IMG/VR virus record: IMGVR_UViG_3300027734_000153
Location: 1 to 38,022 of that record
Source: a virus
Length of the DNA: 38,022 bases
Reading direction: 5' to 3' (one strand)
Part shown: positions 24,357 through 33,041 of the stretch, piece after piece
Position numbering within the stretch: position 1 is the stretch's first letter
Layout: each line of letters starts with the position of its first letter
Made by a program: the position numbers and the translations under genes
The notes under the pieces: generated by a model
Told to the model about the DNA's origin: nothing
The model's database searches: none
Seen by the model: the letters and a program-made list of their open reading frames with translations, nothing else

Positions 24357-24698
24357 TTAACTAGCGTAGGTACTTGAAACAGCTTGACCGCCATTGACAG
24401 TAATCAATTGCACTGAAGTATTAGTGGTTGCCAATAGTTGCACATTAATACCGTCAGAAATGATAACGCCACCAGAGTTAATGGGGTATACATTTGAGAA
24501 TGTAGCCACATTAGAAGTAGCGTTGTAATTCGATACAGCTTGAATTACCACATTGGCGGTTGCAAATGCCATGTAAGTACCAGCAGGAACCACATTACCA
24601 GCCGTAGTGACGGTAATATTGGAAACTGCTTGGTAGTATGCAGCAGCAGTATTTGCATAAGTGCCTGTTACTAAAATCTTATTTAGACCGAGTGCCAT
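24357..24698 (-). CDS. Small beta-rich head protein, decoration candidate
   Basis: A 113 aa protein directly downstream of the capsid gene. It begins MALGLNKILVTGTYANTAAA and has YQAVSNITVTTAGNVVPAGT and VIISDGINVQLLATT. It resembles the beta-sandwich decoration proteins common next to HK97-fold capsid genes. No specific family was recognised. Confidence 0.68.
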   Translation of the reverse strand: MALGLNKILVTGTYANTAAAYYQAVSNITVTTAGNVVPAGTYMAFATANVVIQAVSNYNATSNVATFSNVYPINSGGVIISDGINVQLLATTNTSVQLITVNGGQAVSSTYAS

Positions 24699-24710
24699 GA
24701 CTAGTTCTCC

Positions 24711-25721
24711 TTATAATGAAATAGAGTTGTAGCCAGATACCCTGGTCATTGACTTTGGCTTAACGCTTACCAATTCGGCAATCATCAAGACAGCGCCAAC
24801 ATAACCAATCTGCCAATTAGGGAGAGTCGATTCAAAGCCAGTAAATACGAATGAACCTTGATCGTGAATGTAAAGACTCAAGTAATTCGAGTTAATGAAA
24901 TAAACCGTACCTTCTGGACAGTAAGGATCTGGATAAACAGGAACACCAGCGACCATCAAAGCACGGAAAGCTGCTGAAGGACCGTTAGCATCTGAATCGA
25001 AACCGTTACCTGGGGTAATAACATATTGCTCTTGACCCACATAATCTTGGGCTAAAAGTGTCCATGTACCAAATCCGCATACGCCAAAAGTAGGAACTTC
25101 AGCGCCATTCTTTACAGTACCTGAAATGTACTGGAGAATGTTTTGACGAGTTGGGTTCACAGAACCTGCGTTATACACCTTAGATTTCCACCAAGTATAG
25201 GTAGTTCTATTGATGTTACCGTAGGTAACCATGTTAGTACCGTCATCAATTGCACCAGGCAAACCAATAAACTGTTGAGTGTTCGTAGTATTGGTATACA
25301 GGGCAGTAGCCATAGCATCCATCATCACATTGGTAGCATCATTCATGCGTGCTTCAATGAGAGGAATAATTGCATAGTCTTGCTGAACTGCACCTTCCAT
25401 TCCGAGGAATGGTACTGGAGCAATCATCAGTTTAAGGTTGAACTCAGCATTGAAAGCACCTTGCTGAACTGACGGCTGGTTAAACGAACCAGAATAGTCA
25501 GACCATTGGGCATTAACAAACTGTGCGCCTTGAACTGGAACGGTTACTTGGGATACACCACCAGAGGCTTGTTGACTGTTAGCAATCAAAGCAGCCATCA
25601 GGGGTGTGCTGTTATAAAGTTGTACTACCAGCTTGGGGATAAACGCTCTACGAGTAACATAAGTCAACTCATTGTATTGCGAAGAACCTGACGCTGGAAG
25701 AATTCCGCCACCTATAGGCAT
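24711..25721 (-). CDS. Major capsid protein
   Basis: A 336 aa protein. It begins MPIGGGILPASGSSQYNELT, then YVTRRAFIPKLVVQLYNSTP, VTVPVQGAQFVNAQWSDYSG and IPLIEARMNDATNVMMDAMA, and ends LVSVKPKSMTRVSGYNSISL. The pattern of an N-terminal arm, long spine-like helix and beta strands, with length and position after the scaffold, fits an HK97-fold capsid protein of podo- or siphoviruses. It would be the most abundant late product; a clear ribosome site (TTGGAGATAAACC) precedes the ATG. Confidence 0.88.
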   Translation of the reverse strand: MPIGGGILPASGSSQYNELTYVTRRAFIPKLVVQLYNSTPLMAALIANSQQASGGVSQVTVPVQGAQFVNAQWSDYSGSFNQPSVQQGAFNAEFNLKLMIAPVPFLGMEGAVQQDYAIIPLIEARMNDATNVMMDAMATALYTNTTNTQQFIGLPGAIDDGTNMVTYGNINRTTYTWWKSKVYNAGSVNPTRQNILQYISGTVKNGAEVPTFGVCGFGTWTLLAQDYVGQEQYVITPGNGFDSDANGPSAAFRALMVAGVPVYPDPYCPEGTVYFINSNYLSLYIHDQGSFVFTGFESTLPNWQIGYVGAVLMIAELVSVKPKSMTRVSGYNSISL

Positions 25722-25761
25722 GGTTTATCTCCAAACAAAAATTAAAATATCCCCTCTACTA

Positions 25762-26292
25762 CTAATACCCTATTGGGCGAGTGTTTTTACGCAACTCACC
25801 TAATGCTTCTGCTGCCACATTGCGTGCTGCACTTTTTGGATCTTTCCAAAACTTAGAAAGGTCAAAACCTTTCAATGGATTAGGATTGTAGCCTGAAGGT
25901 GTTGGCACGGCAGCTTGTTTCATCCAATCAAAATACTCTGCTGCTGTTTCGTGATTGGTCATTCCTTTGCTGAGCATTAGCTTTTCGATTTCTTGTATAT
26001 CTTCTTCAGAATGGGCTAAACCCTTCTTAAACAAGTTATCTCTACGCATTTTAAGCTCACCAATAGCATCTTTTTCACGCAACTTAGCTTCTAACTGCGC
26101 TACCCGTTCTTCTGCATTGTTGATTTTCTTTTCAGTGTAATCTTCAATCTCCAGTTCAGGAATTGGCATATTAGGGCGGAGCTTCTTAGTCAAACGCAAT
26201 ACTTCCTTGCGAGTGGATGGATTCTCAGCCATATCCTTCATTAGCAAAGCTAATTCGTCACGCTGTTCAAAACTTAGATCTTCTAAAGACAT
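25762..26292 (-). CDS. Scaffolding protein candidate
   Basis: A 176 aa, highly charged helical protein (LEDLSFEQRDELALLMKDMA, KKINNAEERVAQLEAKLREK) with a basic C-terminus (KFWKDPKSAARNVAAEALGE). Coiled-coil character, lack of cysteine and position immediately before the capsid gene are those of scaffolding proteins, whose basic end binds the capsid. Confidence 0.75.
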   Translation of the reverse strand: MSLEDLSFEQRDELALLMKDMAENPSTRKEVLRLTKKLRPNMPIPELEIEDYTEKKINNAEERVAQLEAKLREKDAIGELKMRRDNLFKKGLAHSEEDIQEIEKLMLSKGMTNHETAAEYFDWMKQAAVPTPSGYNPNPLKGFDLSKFWKDPKSAARNVAAEALGELRKNTRPIGY

Positions 26293-26309
26293 TTTTATCC
26301 CCTAATTCG

Positions 26310-26495
26310 TTAAATGACTTTTTTCGTATCGCCAGGCTTGCTCATCGTCATCATGTTCTTAGAGCCAGCTTTGTTTGAAGCAGTTAAACCACCAAACTCT
26401 GAGTAACGAGGAGTATTGATAATTTGACCATTTTTTTGGTTGTTGTCAGTTGGGTTGCGAGGAGCAGAAGCGCCACGGGGTTTAAACAGATCCAT
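26310..26495 (-). CDS. Hypothetical basic protein (61 aa)
   Basis: Starts MDLFKPRGASAPRNPTDNNQ and is Asn/Lys/Gly-rich with little predicted structure. It lies between the 180 aa Pro-rich protein and the scaffold. An AAAGGAAAAT ribosome site precedes the ATG. No function recognised. Confidence 0.6.
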   Translation of the reverse strand: MDLFKPRGASAPRNPTDNNQKNGQIINTPRYSEFGGLTASNKAGSKNMMTMSKPGDTKKVI

Positions 26496-26506
26496 ATTAT
26501 TTTCCT

Positions 26507-27049
26507 TTACATGGGGGGTGGTAATGGTGGAGGTACAGGTGCGCCAGGGGGTACTGCACCGCCACCTGTAGGTGGAGGCATTGGCAAGGCTGGTGGTGGT
26601 CCTTCTGGAGCCATACCAGGTATTGCTGGTGCTGACATCATCGCCTTACTTTCAGGAGAAGCACCGCCAGCTTGAGGTAAACTTTGTAACATCTGCAATA
26701 TCTCAGCAGGTTGCAATTCAGCAGTGCTGGCTTTCTTAACGCCTAGTACACCGATCATGCTACGAATAGCCGACAAAATTTGCTTTCCTTCGGCTGATTC
26801 ACTACCGATTGCAGGTAAAGATTGCTCTAACAAGTCCATTGCCATTGATACATTAATCAGGGCTGCTTCACGATTGCCCATCTTTGGTTCTGGAGTTGAC
26901 ATTGGAGCAGCCATTGGTGGGCTATTAGGATCTGAGATCCCCATATCTCCAGCACCTGTTGGCACATCAGGTATTCCATTAGGAGTAGCGCTATCACGCT
27001 GACTCTTAATCATATTCATTAATTCTTCGGAAGGCACGCCCATAGACAT
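26507..27049 (-). CDS. Pro/Met-rich protein of head operon
   Basis: A 180 aa protein. A short helical N-terminus (GVPSEELMNMIKSQRDSATP), a helical centre (REAALINVSMAMDLLEQSLP, GKQILSAIRSMIGVLGVKKA), then a Pro/Met/Gly-rich tail ending VPPPLPPPM. It may be a scaffold partner or minor head protein; only position supports this. A 105-base gap with a perfect -35 TTGACA lies upstream. Confidence 0.62.
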   Translation of the reverse strand: MSMGVPSEELMNMIKSQRDSATPNGIPDVPTGAGDMGISDPNSPPMAAPMSTPEPKMGNREAALINVSMAMDLLEQSLPAIGSESAEGKQILSAIRSMIGVLGVKKASTAELQPAEILQMLQSLPQAGGASPESKAMMSAPAIPGMAPEGPPPALPMPPPTGGGAVPPGAPVPPPLPPPM

Positions 27050-27091
27050 TTCCTATTAAGTTATTGCATAGCCTAAACTAAAACTATCAAT

Positions 27092-27097
27092 TGTCAA
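27092..27097 (-). promoter_or_regulatory. Candidate -35 element (TTGACA) for internal late promoter
   Basis: Read on the minus strand, TTGACA lies about 43 bases before the 27049 start, in the only sizeable gap (27050-27154) of the head operon. The expected -10 is poor (AGGCTA or GGCTAT at 17-18 spacing), so a host sigma-70 promoter is only possible. The same gap has a GGGGG...CCCCC pairing with a 17-base loop just upstream, without a T-run. Confidence 0.3.
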
Positions 27098-27154
27098 GTA
27101 GGGGGATTTATTTTATTTCCACCCCCCCAAGGAACTTTCCCGTGAAGGAGAAAA

Positions 27155-27196
27155 TTATCTGCGAGATTTACGAGTTTTACGAGTTTTACCGTACAT
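27155..27196 (-). CDS. Possible 13-residue basic peptide
   Basis: MYGKTRKTRKSRR followed by TAA, preceded by a perfect AAGGAG ribosome site 6 bases from the ATG. Extremely short, but the ribosome site, the K-T-R-K repeat and place in a tightly packed operon make it more than chance. It could alternatively be a decayed end of a longer basic protein. Confidence 0.4.
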   Translation of the reverse strand: MYGKTRKTRKSRR

Positions 27197-27212
27197 ATTG
27201 GACTCCTTTTGG

Positions 27213-27386
27213 TTAACTACGAACAGATCTAGGAGCAGCACGGGTTTTCATGCTGCGATCAAAACTAGGTGTTGCTTGATTGCGATATTGCACACTAGCA
27301 GGTTGTTGACCACGATCTAAAGACTCAGTGCTTACTCTAGGCTGGTCAGAAGTCGATTGGGTCATTGGAACAGTATTGGAAGGCAT
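27213..27386 (-). CDS. Small hypothetical protein (57 aa)
   Basis: Starts MPSNTVPMTQSTSDQPRVST; polar, Ser/Gln/Arg-rich, ending AAPRSVRS. It is 2 bases from the preceding gene's stop with GGAAAGAG upstream of the ATG. Probably unstructured; unknown role in the head operon. Confidence 0.6.
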   Translation of the reverse strand: MPSNTVPMTQSTSDQPRVSTESLDRGQQPASVQYRNQATPSFDRSMKTRAAPRSVRS

Positions 27387-27388
27387 GA

Positions 27389-27562
27389 TTATCTCTTTCC
27401 TTTACGCATATTACGCATTTCATTTTTAGTCACTGAAGCGCCCATATTACGATAAATAGTTTTAGGTTCTACTCGCTCTGACTCTCCTGCTTCCATACGC
27501 TTTTCCCGTGGACTCATTAGCGCCATTGCGGGTTCATTTTCTCTTTGTTCAGGGTTCTTCAT
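27389..27562 (-). CDS. Small hypothetical charged protein (57 aa)
   Basis: Starts MKNPEQRENEPAMALMSPRE and ends MRNMRKGKR. Strongly charged, Met-rich, basic C-terminus. It begins 3 bases after the portal stop. No domain recognised. Confidence 0.62.
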   Translation of the reverse strand: MKNPEQRENEPAMALMSPREKRMEAGESERVEPKTIYRNMGASVTKNEMRNMRKGKR

Positions 27563-27565
27563 GCT

Positions 27566-29176
27566 TTATCCTTTTGGTGGAGGTGGCGGGGGAGCCATAG
27601 CTTGCATAGCTTCGTTCTTTTCTTCTCGCTTCTTTAACTTATCTTTAAGTAATTGTTTCATTGGTGGTTCTAGTAAGTCAAGCAAATCTTCACGATCAAT
27701 TGCTTCGGCTTTAAAGAGGCTAAAGGCTAGGTCTTTTAAGTCCTCTGTAAAAATGGGCGAATTAGAGTGAGCATCGACCTTAACCACAAAATCTTTAGTG
27801 AATTGGTTGGCAATAAACGGTTGATCGTTAACATCATGAAAATGAGTCGGATCGTAGGCTTGGATGAGTTTAAGATAAAGGGTTGCCACTTTTTCAAGAG
27901 AGTCCTCCACAATCAAAGCCCGCTTCTTAGCACGGGAACTACCCAATCTAGCCAATTGACTAGCATGACCTGCTGAACGCACCCCGACTTCGCCTTTACC
28001 TTCAAGCACATTACTAATGCCTGATACTTCAGCAAACATGGCATCAATCTCATGGATCACTTCAAATAGATCAGGTGGCATATTAGGAGCCATCCGATCT
28101 ACCTTAGCATTAGGCATATCTGAAGCCAGTAGCCCACCTGGGCGGTTTAGAGCAAAGTTCTTCTCATCCAAAATGCCCATAAAGCCTGAGAGAGCAGTTG
28201 GTGGATTGACTTGTTTACTGAGTAACTCAAGGATCTCAGCCATACGCTGATTGCGTAACTGTTGCAATAAAACTAGCTTTTGACACTCAGACGCACCCCA
28301 GTAGTAATCGTATAAAGGGTTAGGACAAATTTGCACAAAAGGACATTCGCCTTTTAGGAACATGGATTCGCCAGAACGGTCATAAATAATCACATCAGGA
28401 CTGGCAATCGTGACTACTTGATAATCGTTAGTAGCATCATTCCAAACCCACAGTTCGTGCATCTCTACGGTTTCTTCTGACACCCGTGCCTTATAACGAT
28501 TGATGTCATTGAGTTGCAAGTTCACATTGCCATACATTTGTGGACCTGTTTGCGATACCAGTAAACGGTTAATGCCTTCAGGAATGTCAGTTTGAACTTC
28601 GTTATAGCTCGCACTCACCCGTTCTACAATCTTTTCCCGCTTAGGATGTGAATATAGCCGTGCATATAGCTCTGACTTGGTAATGTAATAGGTCTGAACA
28701 ATCGCTTCTTGCCGACTGGTATACGGACTATCTTCTCGCAACACCCCTACCGTGCAAGGATCAATCATATAGGGATGGATGCCATCATTAAAAATGAGCT
28801 TGACATAAGTTGTGCCATAAACCAAAGCCCAGTTTAGAGCCGTGGAGAACACCTGATCCGCATTAGAATTAAGCCACTCATCATTAATCGCCTGGGTTAG
28901 CGCAGGTGATTTATATTGATTGACCGCATTAACGCCAGCGCCTAGTGAAATCGAGAAGCGAGTGGTTTCAGCAGAGTACAAAAAACTGGTTAACTGATCT
29001 AAATGCGGATTAATTTTATTGAAGTACGCTGGTGGTTCTTCAGGTCCTGAGCCAAATAAGTAATACGATCTGAGGGATGAGTAGTCAGCACTTCTTTCCT
29101 CTTTGGATACTAAGCATTTTTGCATTAGCTCCAAATAAAAGTTTTCTCTATCGTTATCGTTATCTGGGATTCTCAT
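27566..29176 (-). CDS. Portal protein
   Basis: A 536 aa protein. The N-terminus is helical (DRENFYLELMQKCLVSKEER). The core has YFNKINPHLDQLTSFLYSAE, TALNWALVYGTTYVKLIFND, PYMIDPCTVGVLRED and EMHELWVWNDATNDYQVVTI. A long stem-like helix region follows (LVLLQQLRNQRMAEILELLS, VRSAGHASQLARLGSSRAKK), then an acidic crown region with a poly-Pro end. These are the features of podovirus-type portals that form the dodecameric DNA channel. The start overlaps the preceding gene by 4 bases. Confidence 0.85.
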   Translation of the reverse strand: MRIPDNDNDRENFYLELMQKCLVSKEERSADYSSLRSYYLFGSGPEEPPAYFNKINPHLDQLTSFLYSAETTRFSISLGAGVNAVNQYKSPALTQAINDEWLNSNADQVFSTALNWALVYGTTYVKLIFNDGIHPYMIDPCTVGVLREDSPYTSRQEAIVQTYYITKSELYARLYSHPKREKIVERVSASYNEVQTDIPEGINRLLVSQTGPQMYGNVNLQLNDINRYKARVSEETVEMHELWVWNDATNDYQVVTIASPDVIIYDRSGESMFLKGECPFVQICPNPLYDYYWGASECQKLVLLQQLRNQRMAEILELLSKQVNPPTALSGFMGILDEKNFALNRPGGLLASDMPNAKVDRMAPNMPPDLFEVIHEIDAMFAEVSGISNVLEGKGEVGVRSAGHASQLARLGSSRAKKRALIVEDSLEKVATLYLKLIQAYDPTHFHDVNDQPFIANQFTKDFVVKVDAHSNSPIFTEDLKDLAFSLFKAEAIDREDLLDLLEPPMKQLLKDKLKKREEKNEAMQAMAPPPPPPKG

Positions 29177-29721
29177 TTTTTAATCTGTAAGTTATCAGGA
29201 TCTCGCATCGTTGAGCTTGGGTCAGTTCTAGGTCCTGATTTTATACCTGCTTCTCTTGGTGTCAAACCAACTTGTTCGCCTTTAATGGATTGAACGCCTC
29301 TGCCAGCTAATAGACTTTGCATATTCAATCCTTGAAAGCCCCCGCCCCATATCGCTGAATCTCCTGCTCTAGCTTCTCTTTGTACTGGCGGGAGATCGGG
29401 CTTGATTTTGTCCTTGTTGCCTTTTTTACGGGTGGCGAACTTTTCGGCTTCTGCGTATTCTTTTTCGGAGAACTTGTTGTTACGGGTGAGGTAACCCGCC
29501 TGGTTCTCGCCTTCACGGGCTGTTTTGATGTCGGACATTCCAAACTCGATAGCCAATTGCTTAGTGCTCTTGTCGGTGAAGCGAGTTTTTGCAGACACCA
29601 TACTGGGGGCTTGCAGAAAAACAATAAAAACTTCTTCATGGCAATCCTTCATTGGACATTCGGCTTTTCTACTTTCAAAATAGCCGTGCTTTGGACACTT
29701 ATAATCATTTACTACTGCCAT
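29173..29721 (-). CDS. Zn-ribbon-containing protein of packaging block
   Basis: A 182 aa protein. The N-terminus carries a CPKHGYF...ECPMKDCHEEV metal-binding pattern (four Cys), followed by a charged helical middle (FSEKEYAEAEKFATRKKGNK) and a Gly-rich flexible end (DSAIWGGGFQGLNMQSLLAG). The family recurs between terminase and portal genes of uncultured podoviruses. Function unknown; a head-assembly accessory role is plausible. Confidence 0.68.
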   Translation of the reverse strand: MAVVNDYKCPKHGYFESRKAECPMKDCHEEVFIVFLQAPSMVSAKTRFTDKSTKQLAIEFGMSDIKTAREGENQAGYLTRNNKFSEKEYAEAEKFATRKKGNKDKIKPDLPPVQREARAGDSAIWGGGFQGLNMQSLLAGRGVQSIKGEQVGLTPREAGIKSGPRTDPSSTMRDPDNLQIKK

Positions 29722-29723
29722 TG

Positions 29724-30128
29724 TTATCTCCCCTTCAACTGTTCGTCAAGTGTTAAATCGTTATATTCATATTTTGGTTTAATTCCGAGCTTAATTTGAA
29801 TCCTGCCATCAACCACCTCTAATTTGCTGGTTCTTTCAAATTGTGGCTTTGGTTCTTTGCGATACTGAACAAAACGGGTATTGTTACGATTTTGCATAAT
29901 GGCTAGTTCGCCACGGCAATACTCTTGATATGCCTTAGATACCCGTATTTGCATCATTTCTGTCAATGGTTCGTTCAAATACTTGAAAATATCGTAAAAA
30001 TGGGATTCCGATAAGCCAGCATGGTTAGCAAACAGCTTTAGCGAAATTCCACGGTTTTTATCGTCAATAAAGCGCCTCATGATGCGTTTTAGCTCTAATT
30101 TAGTGATTGCTGTGTTAACCCTGCCCAT
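29724..30128 (-). CDS. Helix-turn-helix protein, possible small terminase or regulator
   Basis: A 134 aa protein. The region GISLKLFANHAGLSESHFYD is a good helix-turn-helix, followed by a helix (LTEMMQIRVSKAYQEY). The C-terminus is basic then acidic. Placed directly after the large terminase gene (overlap 14 bases), it could be the small terminase subunit in an unusual position, or a DNA-binding regulator. No other small-terminase candidate has an evident HTH. Confidence 0.6.
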   Translation of the reverse strand: MGRVNTAITKLELKRIMRRFIDDKNRGISLKLFANHAGLSESHFYDIFKYLNEPLTEMMQIRVSKAYQEYCRGELAIMQNRNNTRFVQYRKEPKPQFERTSKLEVVDGRIQIKLGIKPKYEYNDLTLDEQLKGR

Positions 30129-31881
30129 AAACCCCTATTGCCTTCAAATAATCAGATACATTGCGCCCAACCGTGAGTTGTTCAGGGGTAAAGTCATCTT
30201 GTACCCGTGAAACGGTCCTAGAAATCTGAGTTGCGATCAATCTAGGCTGAACTTGCTCTGCAAACGCTGCCGCTGCCAAGGCGCAAGCAATCACACGGTC
30301 ATCTTTGTTCCTACCTGCTGCTTCTATGGAGCCACCGTTACGAACCATGGTTTTCATCTCCTCAATGGTGTCCATATCGTTAATTTCCATCATGCCACGC
30401 TCAAAAAAGTCCTTCATGTAGGTCAGCATCCTCTCTTTGGTAGCAGAAGTAGTTAACCAACCAATCGAATTGCTCATACCGCCCAAGGTATCGTTCCTGC
30501 GCCAGATATAGTTCTGCATATTGGCATAAACATCCATCAGATCCTTACCCATAGCGCTTCCCATGTGGGCAGCCTGTCTTTTCAGGTTCTTTAACTCATT
30601 AATCACTGCTTGACCTGGACCATTGACCTCTAAATTGAGGGTAGAGTTCTTGTAAGCACCTGCTAAGTGGGCGATTACCCAAGCAAACTGGTAGGTATTC
30701 ATCTCAGAGGTAGCAAAAGAAGCGACTTGCTCTAAGCCATCTGAGTAGACTCTGAACACCTGGATACAAAAACGATCTGCCCAGTCAGAGCTTCCGTAGG
30801 CTGGATCAGCGCCCAAAACATAATAAGCCGTGTCTACAGGTTCTTCCCAAACCTTTAAAGTGCATAACCTATCGGTAGACTTGATGACTTCGGTATCTTG
30901 GAAGTTTGTACCAAAGACATAACGGTAAGATGCAAAGGTTTTCTTCTTTAAAGACTTGACGGCATCGGTGCAACGGGCATTGGAAAAGAAACTAGTCCCC
31001 GTCATAATGAAAGCGTAGTCCTCAGTAGGCGGAAACTCCTGATACATCAGGCTATCGTCTTTGATTCCTTCAAATAACTTCCAACGCCACCAGGCTATTT
31101 GCCGTGAATTGATGTCAAAGTCATAGAGCTTTTTAATATCCTTGACCCATTCCTTTTCTTCGCCTGTGAGCTTGCCATCCCAGTACACCTTGTAGGTGTT
31201 GCCATTGGAATCTAGGCTATAGAGTTCATTACGCCACCAGCCACAGAAGATCGCTCTTTGGGTTCTAGCCCGTTTAGCGGTGGTGTACATATCGTGGAAC
31301 ATATTAAAACCACGGGCAGTCGATTCAAACAAGTACAGCCGATCAGGATTGGTTTCAGCCAAAGACGCTAAGAGAGAAGCAAGTCCTTCCTCATCTCCCC
31401 AAGAGCTTGTTTCGGTACCATGTAAGTATGTAATAGCCTTGCCACGACCCAAAGATCCTTTCGCTCTAAGCCCTGCGACTTGATAAAAGAGTCGAGAGCG
31501 ATTTTTGAGGGAAAGCTGGTTCCGATTATGGGCAAGCAAGGGGATACGGTACTCTTTGGGTAAACCATCCATATACATGGCAAGGGTTGATCGGAACATA
31601 TCCCGATTTTCTTCCGTATCCGTTGTAAGTGTGCCTTGCAACCCTGGGTGGATAAAGTGCCAGTAGAGATCAAGGGCGAGTGAGATTGTGGTGATTCCAA
31701 GCTGCCTTCCTTTCAAAATAACAAAAAAATGAACGCCCTCATCCAAACCTTTTTTGACTTCATTCATTACATAAGTCTGGCTACCCAAAAGCGTACCCAT
31801 CTTTTTTAAGCCCTGCTCCTTAGTTTCAATCTGGAGTTGGGCGCAAAAATTGTAAAAGTGTTTTAGATTAAATCCGTTCAT
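30115..31881 (-). CDS. terL: Terminase large subunit
   Basis: A 588 aa protein. Walker A variant KGRQLGITT at 57-65; Walker B region AITYLHGTETSSWGDEEG at ~149-166 with Glu; coupling motif YLFESTARGFN. The nuclease half shows VLGADPAYGSSD (Asp), LNLEVNGPGQ (Glu) and KDDRVIACALA (Asp), the RNaseH-like metal site. It packages concatemeric DNA into the prohead. The lysine-arginine Walker A and GTE Walker B are atypical but common in podovirus terminases of this lineage. Its start overlaps the glycosyltransferase gene by 4 bases. Confidence 0.93.
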   Translation of the reverse strand: MNGFNLKHFYNFCAQLQIETKEQGLKKMGTLLGSQTYVMNEVKKGLDEGVHFFVILKGRQLGITTISLALDLYWHFIHPGLQGTLTTDTEENRDMFRSTLAMYMDGLPKEYRIPLLAHNRNQLSLKNRSRLFYQVAGLRAKGSLGRGKAITYLHGTETSSWGDEEGLASLLASLAETNPDRLYLFESTARGFNMFHDMYTTAKRARTQRAIFCGWWRNELYSLDSNGNTYKVYWDGKLTGEEKEWVKDIKKLYDFDINSRQIAWWRWKLFEGIKDDSLMYQEFPPTEDYAFIMTGTSFFSNARCTDAVKSLKKKTFASYRYVFGTNFQDTEVIKSTDRLCTLKVWEEPVDTAYYVLGADPAYGSSDWADRFCIQVFRVYSDGLEQVASFATSEMNTYQFAWVIAHLAGAYKNSTLNLEVNGPGQAVINELKNLKRQAAHMGSAMGKDLMDVYANMQNYIWRRNDTLGGMSNSIGWLTTSATKERMLTYMKDFFERGMMEINDMDTIEEMKTMVRNGGSIEAAGRNKDDRVIACALAAAAFAEQVQPRLIATQISRTVSRVQDDFTPEQLTVGRNVSDYLKAIGVYGQG

Positions 31882-32585
31882 GTCAGGATCCAGGGAAGAT
31901 TGCCATTAAAACGCCTTAATATTTCCTGATTGCCGATTTCAAAGAATTCCTTTTGCACCCCGCAACTACCACCAAGCCTAAAATTAAAGGTATGTTGTTT
32001 AGTGCTGGTAAAGTTCGGAAAGACTTGTTTTGCAGTAGCGTAGAACATACGATCTACTTGTGGGCTGGAATCATTTAAAACAATCGCAATTTGTTTTAAA
32101 AGAGGGGTTTTCATGCCCCACATACACCAGTCAACAAAGTGGTGATTAGGTATATTCCAAACGGAGCTTTCCTCCCCAAGGGCTTCGCAATTATCAAAAA
32201 GAAGAAAATTGCCTTTCTCATCGTGTATCTTGCGAAAAGAGTAAGCCCAGTCATACCCTTGCTCGATCTTCTCCATAATGGTCTGGACATGATTTTGTTC
32301 GTACCAATCGTCATCGTTGCAAAAGAAAGTGACATCTTCAGTAATTAACTGAGGCGCAGCAGCTAACCAACGCTGACCAGCCCACCCATCGCCACCAATA
32401 GGAGCATCCCAATAGCAAACTTTAGCTGATGTGGATTGGCAAATCTGATTAAATACTTTCCAATCCCCGTCACACAAAATGTAGTGTTGGCAAGGATAAG
32501 TTTGTTTTTCAATACTTTCCATGCACTTTTTTAACTGCTCTGGGCGTTTCCCGTTGGTAACAGTTACTACGGCTGCGGTTTTCAT
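31878..32585 (-). CDS. GT2-like glycosyltransferase in the packaging operon
   Basis: A 235 aa protein. The N-terminus is MKTAAVVTVTNGKRPEQLKK with ESIEKQTYPCQHYILCDGDW, the standard GT2 start. DDDW at 91-94 (TFFCNDDDW) is the DxD-type metal motif. The C-terminus has EESSVWNIPNHHFVDWCMWG and DRMFYATAKQVFP, consistent with an acceptor region. It lies directly before terL with 4-base overlaps on both sides, so it is co-expressed late. It may modify a virion protein or host surface sugar. Confidence 0.85.
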   Translation of the reverse strand: MKTAAVVTVTNGKRPEQLKKCMESIEKQTYPCQHYILCDGDWKVFNQICQSTSAKVCYWDAPIGGDGWAGQRWLAAAPQLITEDVTFFCNDDDWYEQNHVQTIMEKIEQGYDWAYSFRKIHDEKGNFLLFDNCEALGEESSVWNIPNHHFVDWCMWGMKTPLLKQIAIVLNDSSPQVDRMFYATAKQVFPNFTSTKQHTFNFRLGGSCGVQKEFFEIGNQEILRRFNGNLPWILT

Positions 32586-32821
32586 CTATGCCCATTCTGC
32601 TTTTTAATCTCAAAGTGCTCTAGATCCCAGTCCGCCACTTTTAACCTAGCCTGATGGTTACGGGCTAGATCAATCAAGGCGGTATAGGTCATTTCACTAT
32701 AGGCGTTTTTCCAAGACCCTGCCAACTTGATTTTTTGCTTCTTAGTTCGACAGGCTATGGCTTTATTCATCTGCTCTTTAAACAACAAACGCTCTAGTTG
32801 CAAGCGCTCAATGTCTTGCAT
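32582..32821 (-). CDS. Hypothetical helical protein (79 aa)
   Basis: Starts MQDIERLQLERLLFKEQMNK; Lys/Leu-rich helices. The start at 32821 is preferred because GAGG lies 7 bases upstream; an ATG two codons earlier is too close to that site. Overlaps neighbours on both sides. A small-terminase role cannot be excluded. Confidence 0.62.
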   Translation of the reverse strand: MQDIERLQLERLLFKEQMNKAIACRTKKQKIKLAGSWKNAYSEMTYTALIDLARNHQARLKVADWDLEHFEIKKQNGHR

Positions 32822-33041
32822 CCGCATCCTCTGGGCTATCCAAAATAGACTTTAAATAAGTGATCTCAGCCGTAGCTTGGGCTAAGAGCTTGGAGGACTC
32901 CCCATGCACCCGCATCAATTCGTGAAAGATCTGATCTTTACTCATTTCCCAGATCCGTTGCATATACATTTTCTTAGCCTGGTCATTGGCTGTTTCAATG
33001 TACTCTACTGCGCTCATTTGACCGTTTACTTTTTCGCTCAT
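32808..33041 (-). CDS. Hypothetical helical protein (77 aa)
   Basis: Starts MSEKVNGQMSAVEYIETAND at ATG 33041, which overlaps the upstream stop (ATGA) and has GGAG at good spacing; an ATG at 33053 is less likely. Coiled-coil-like (HELMRVHGESSKLLAQATAE). Second gene of the late operon; unknown role. Confidence 0.62.
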   Translation of the reverse strand: MSEKVNGQMSAVEYIETANDQAKKMYMQRIWEMSKDQIFHELMRVHGESSKLLAQATAEITYLKSILDSPEDADARH

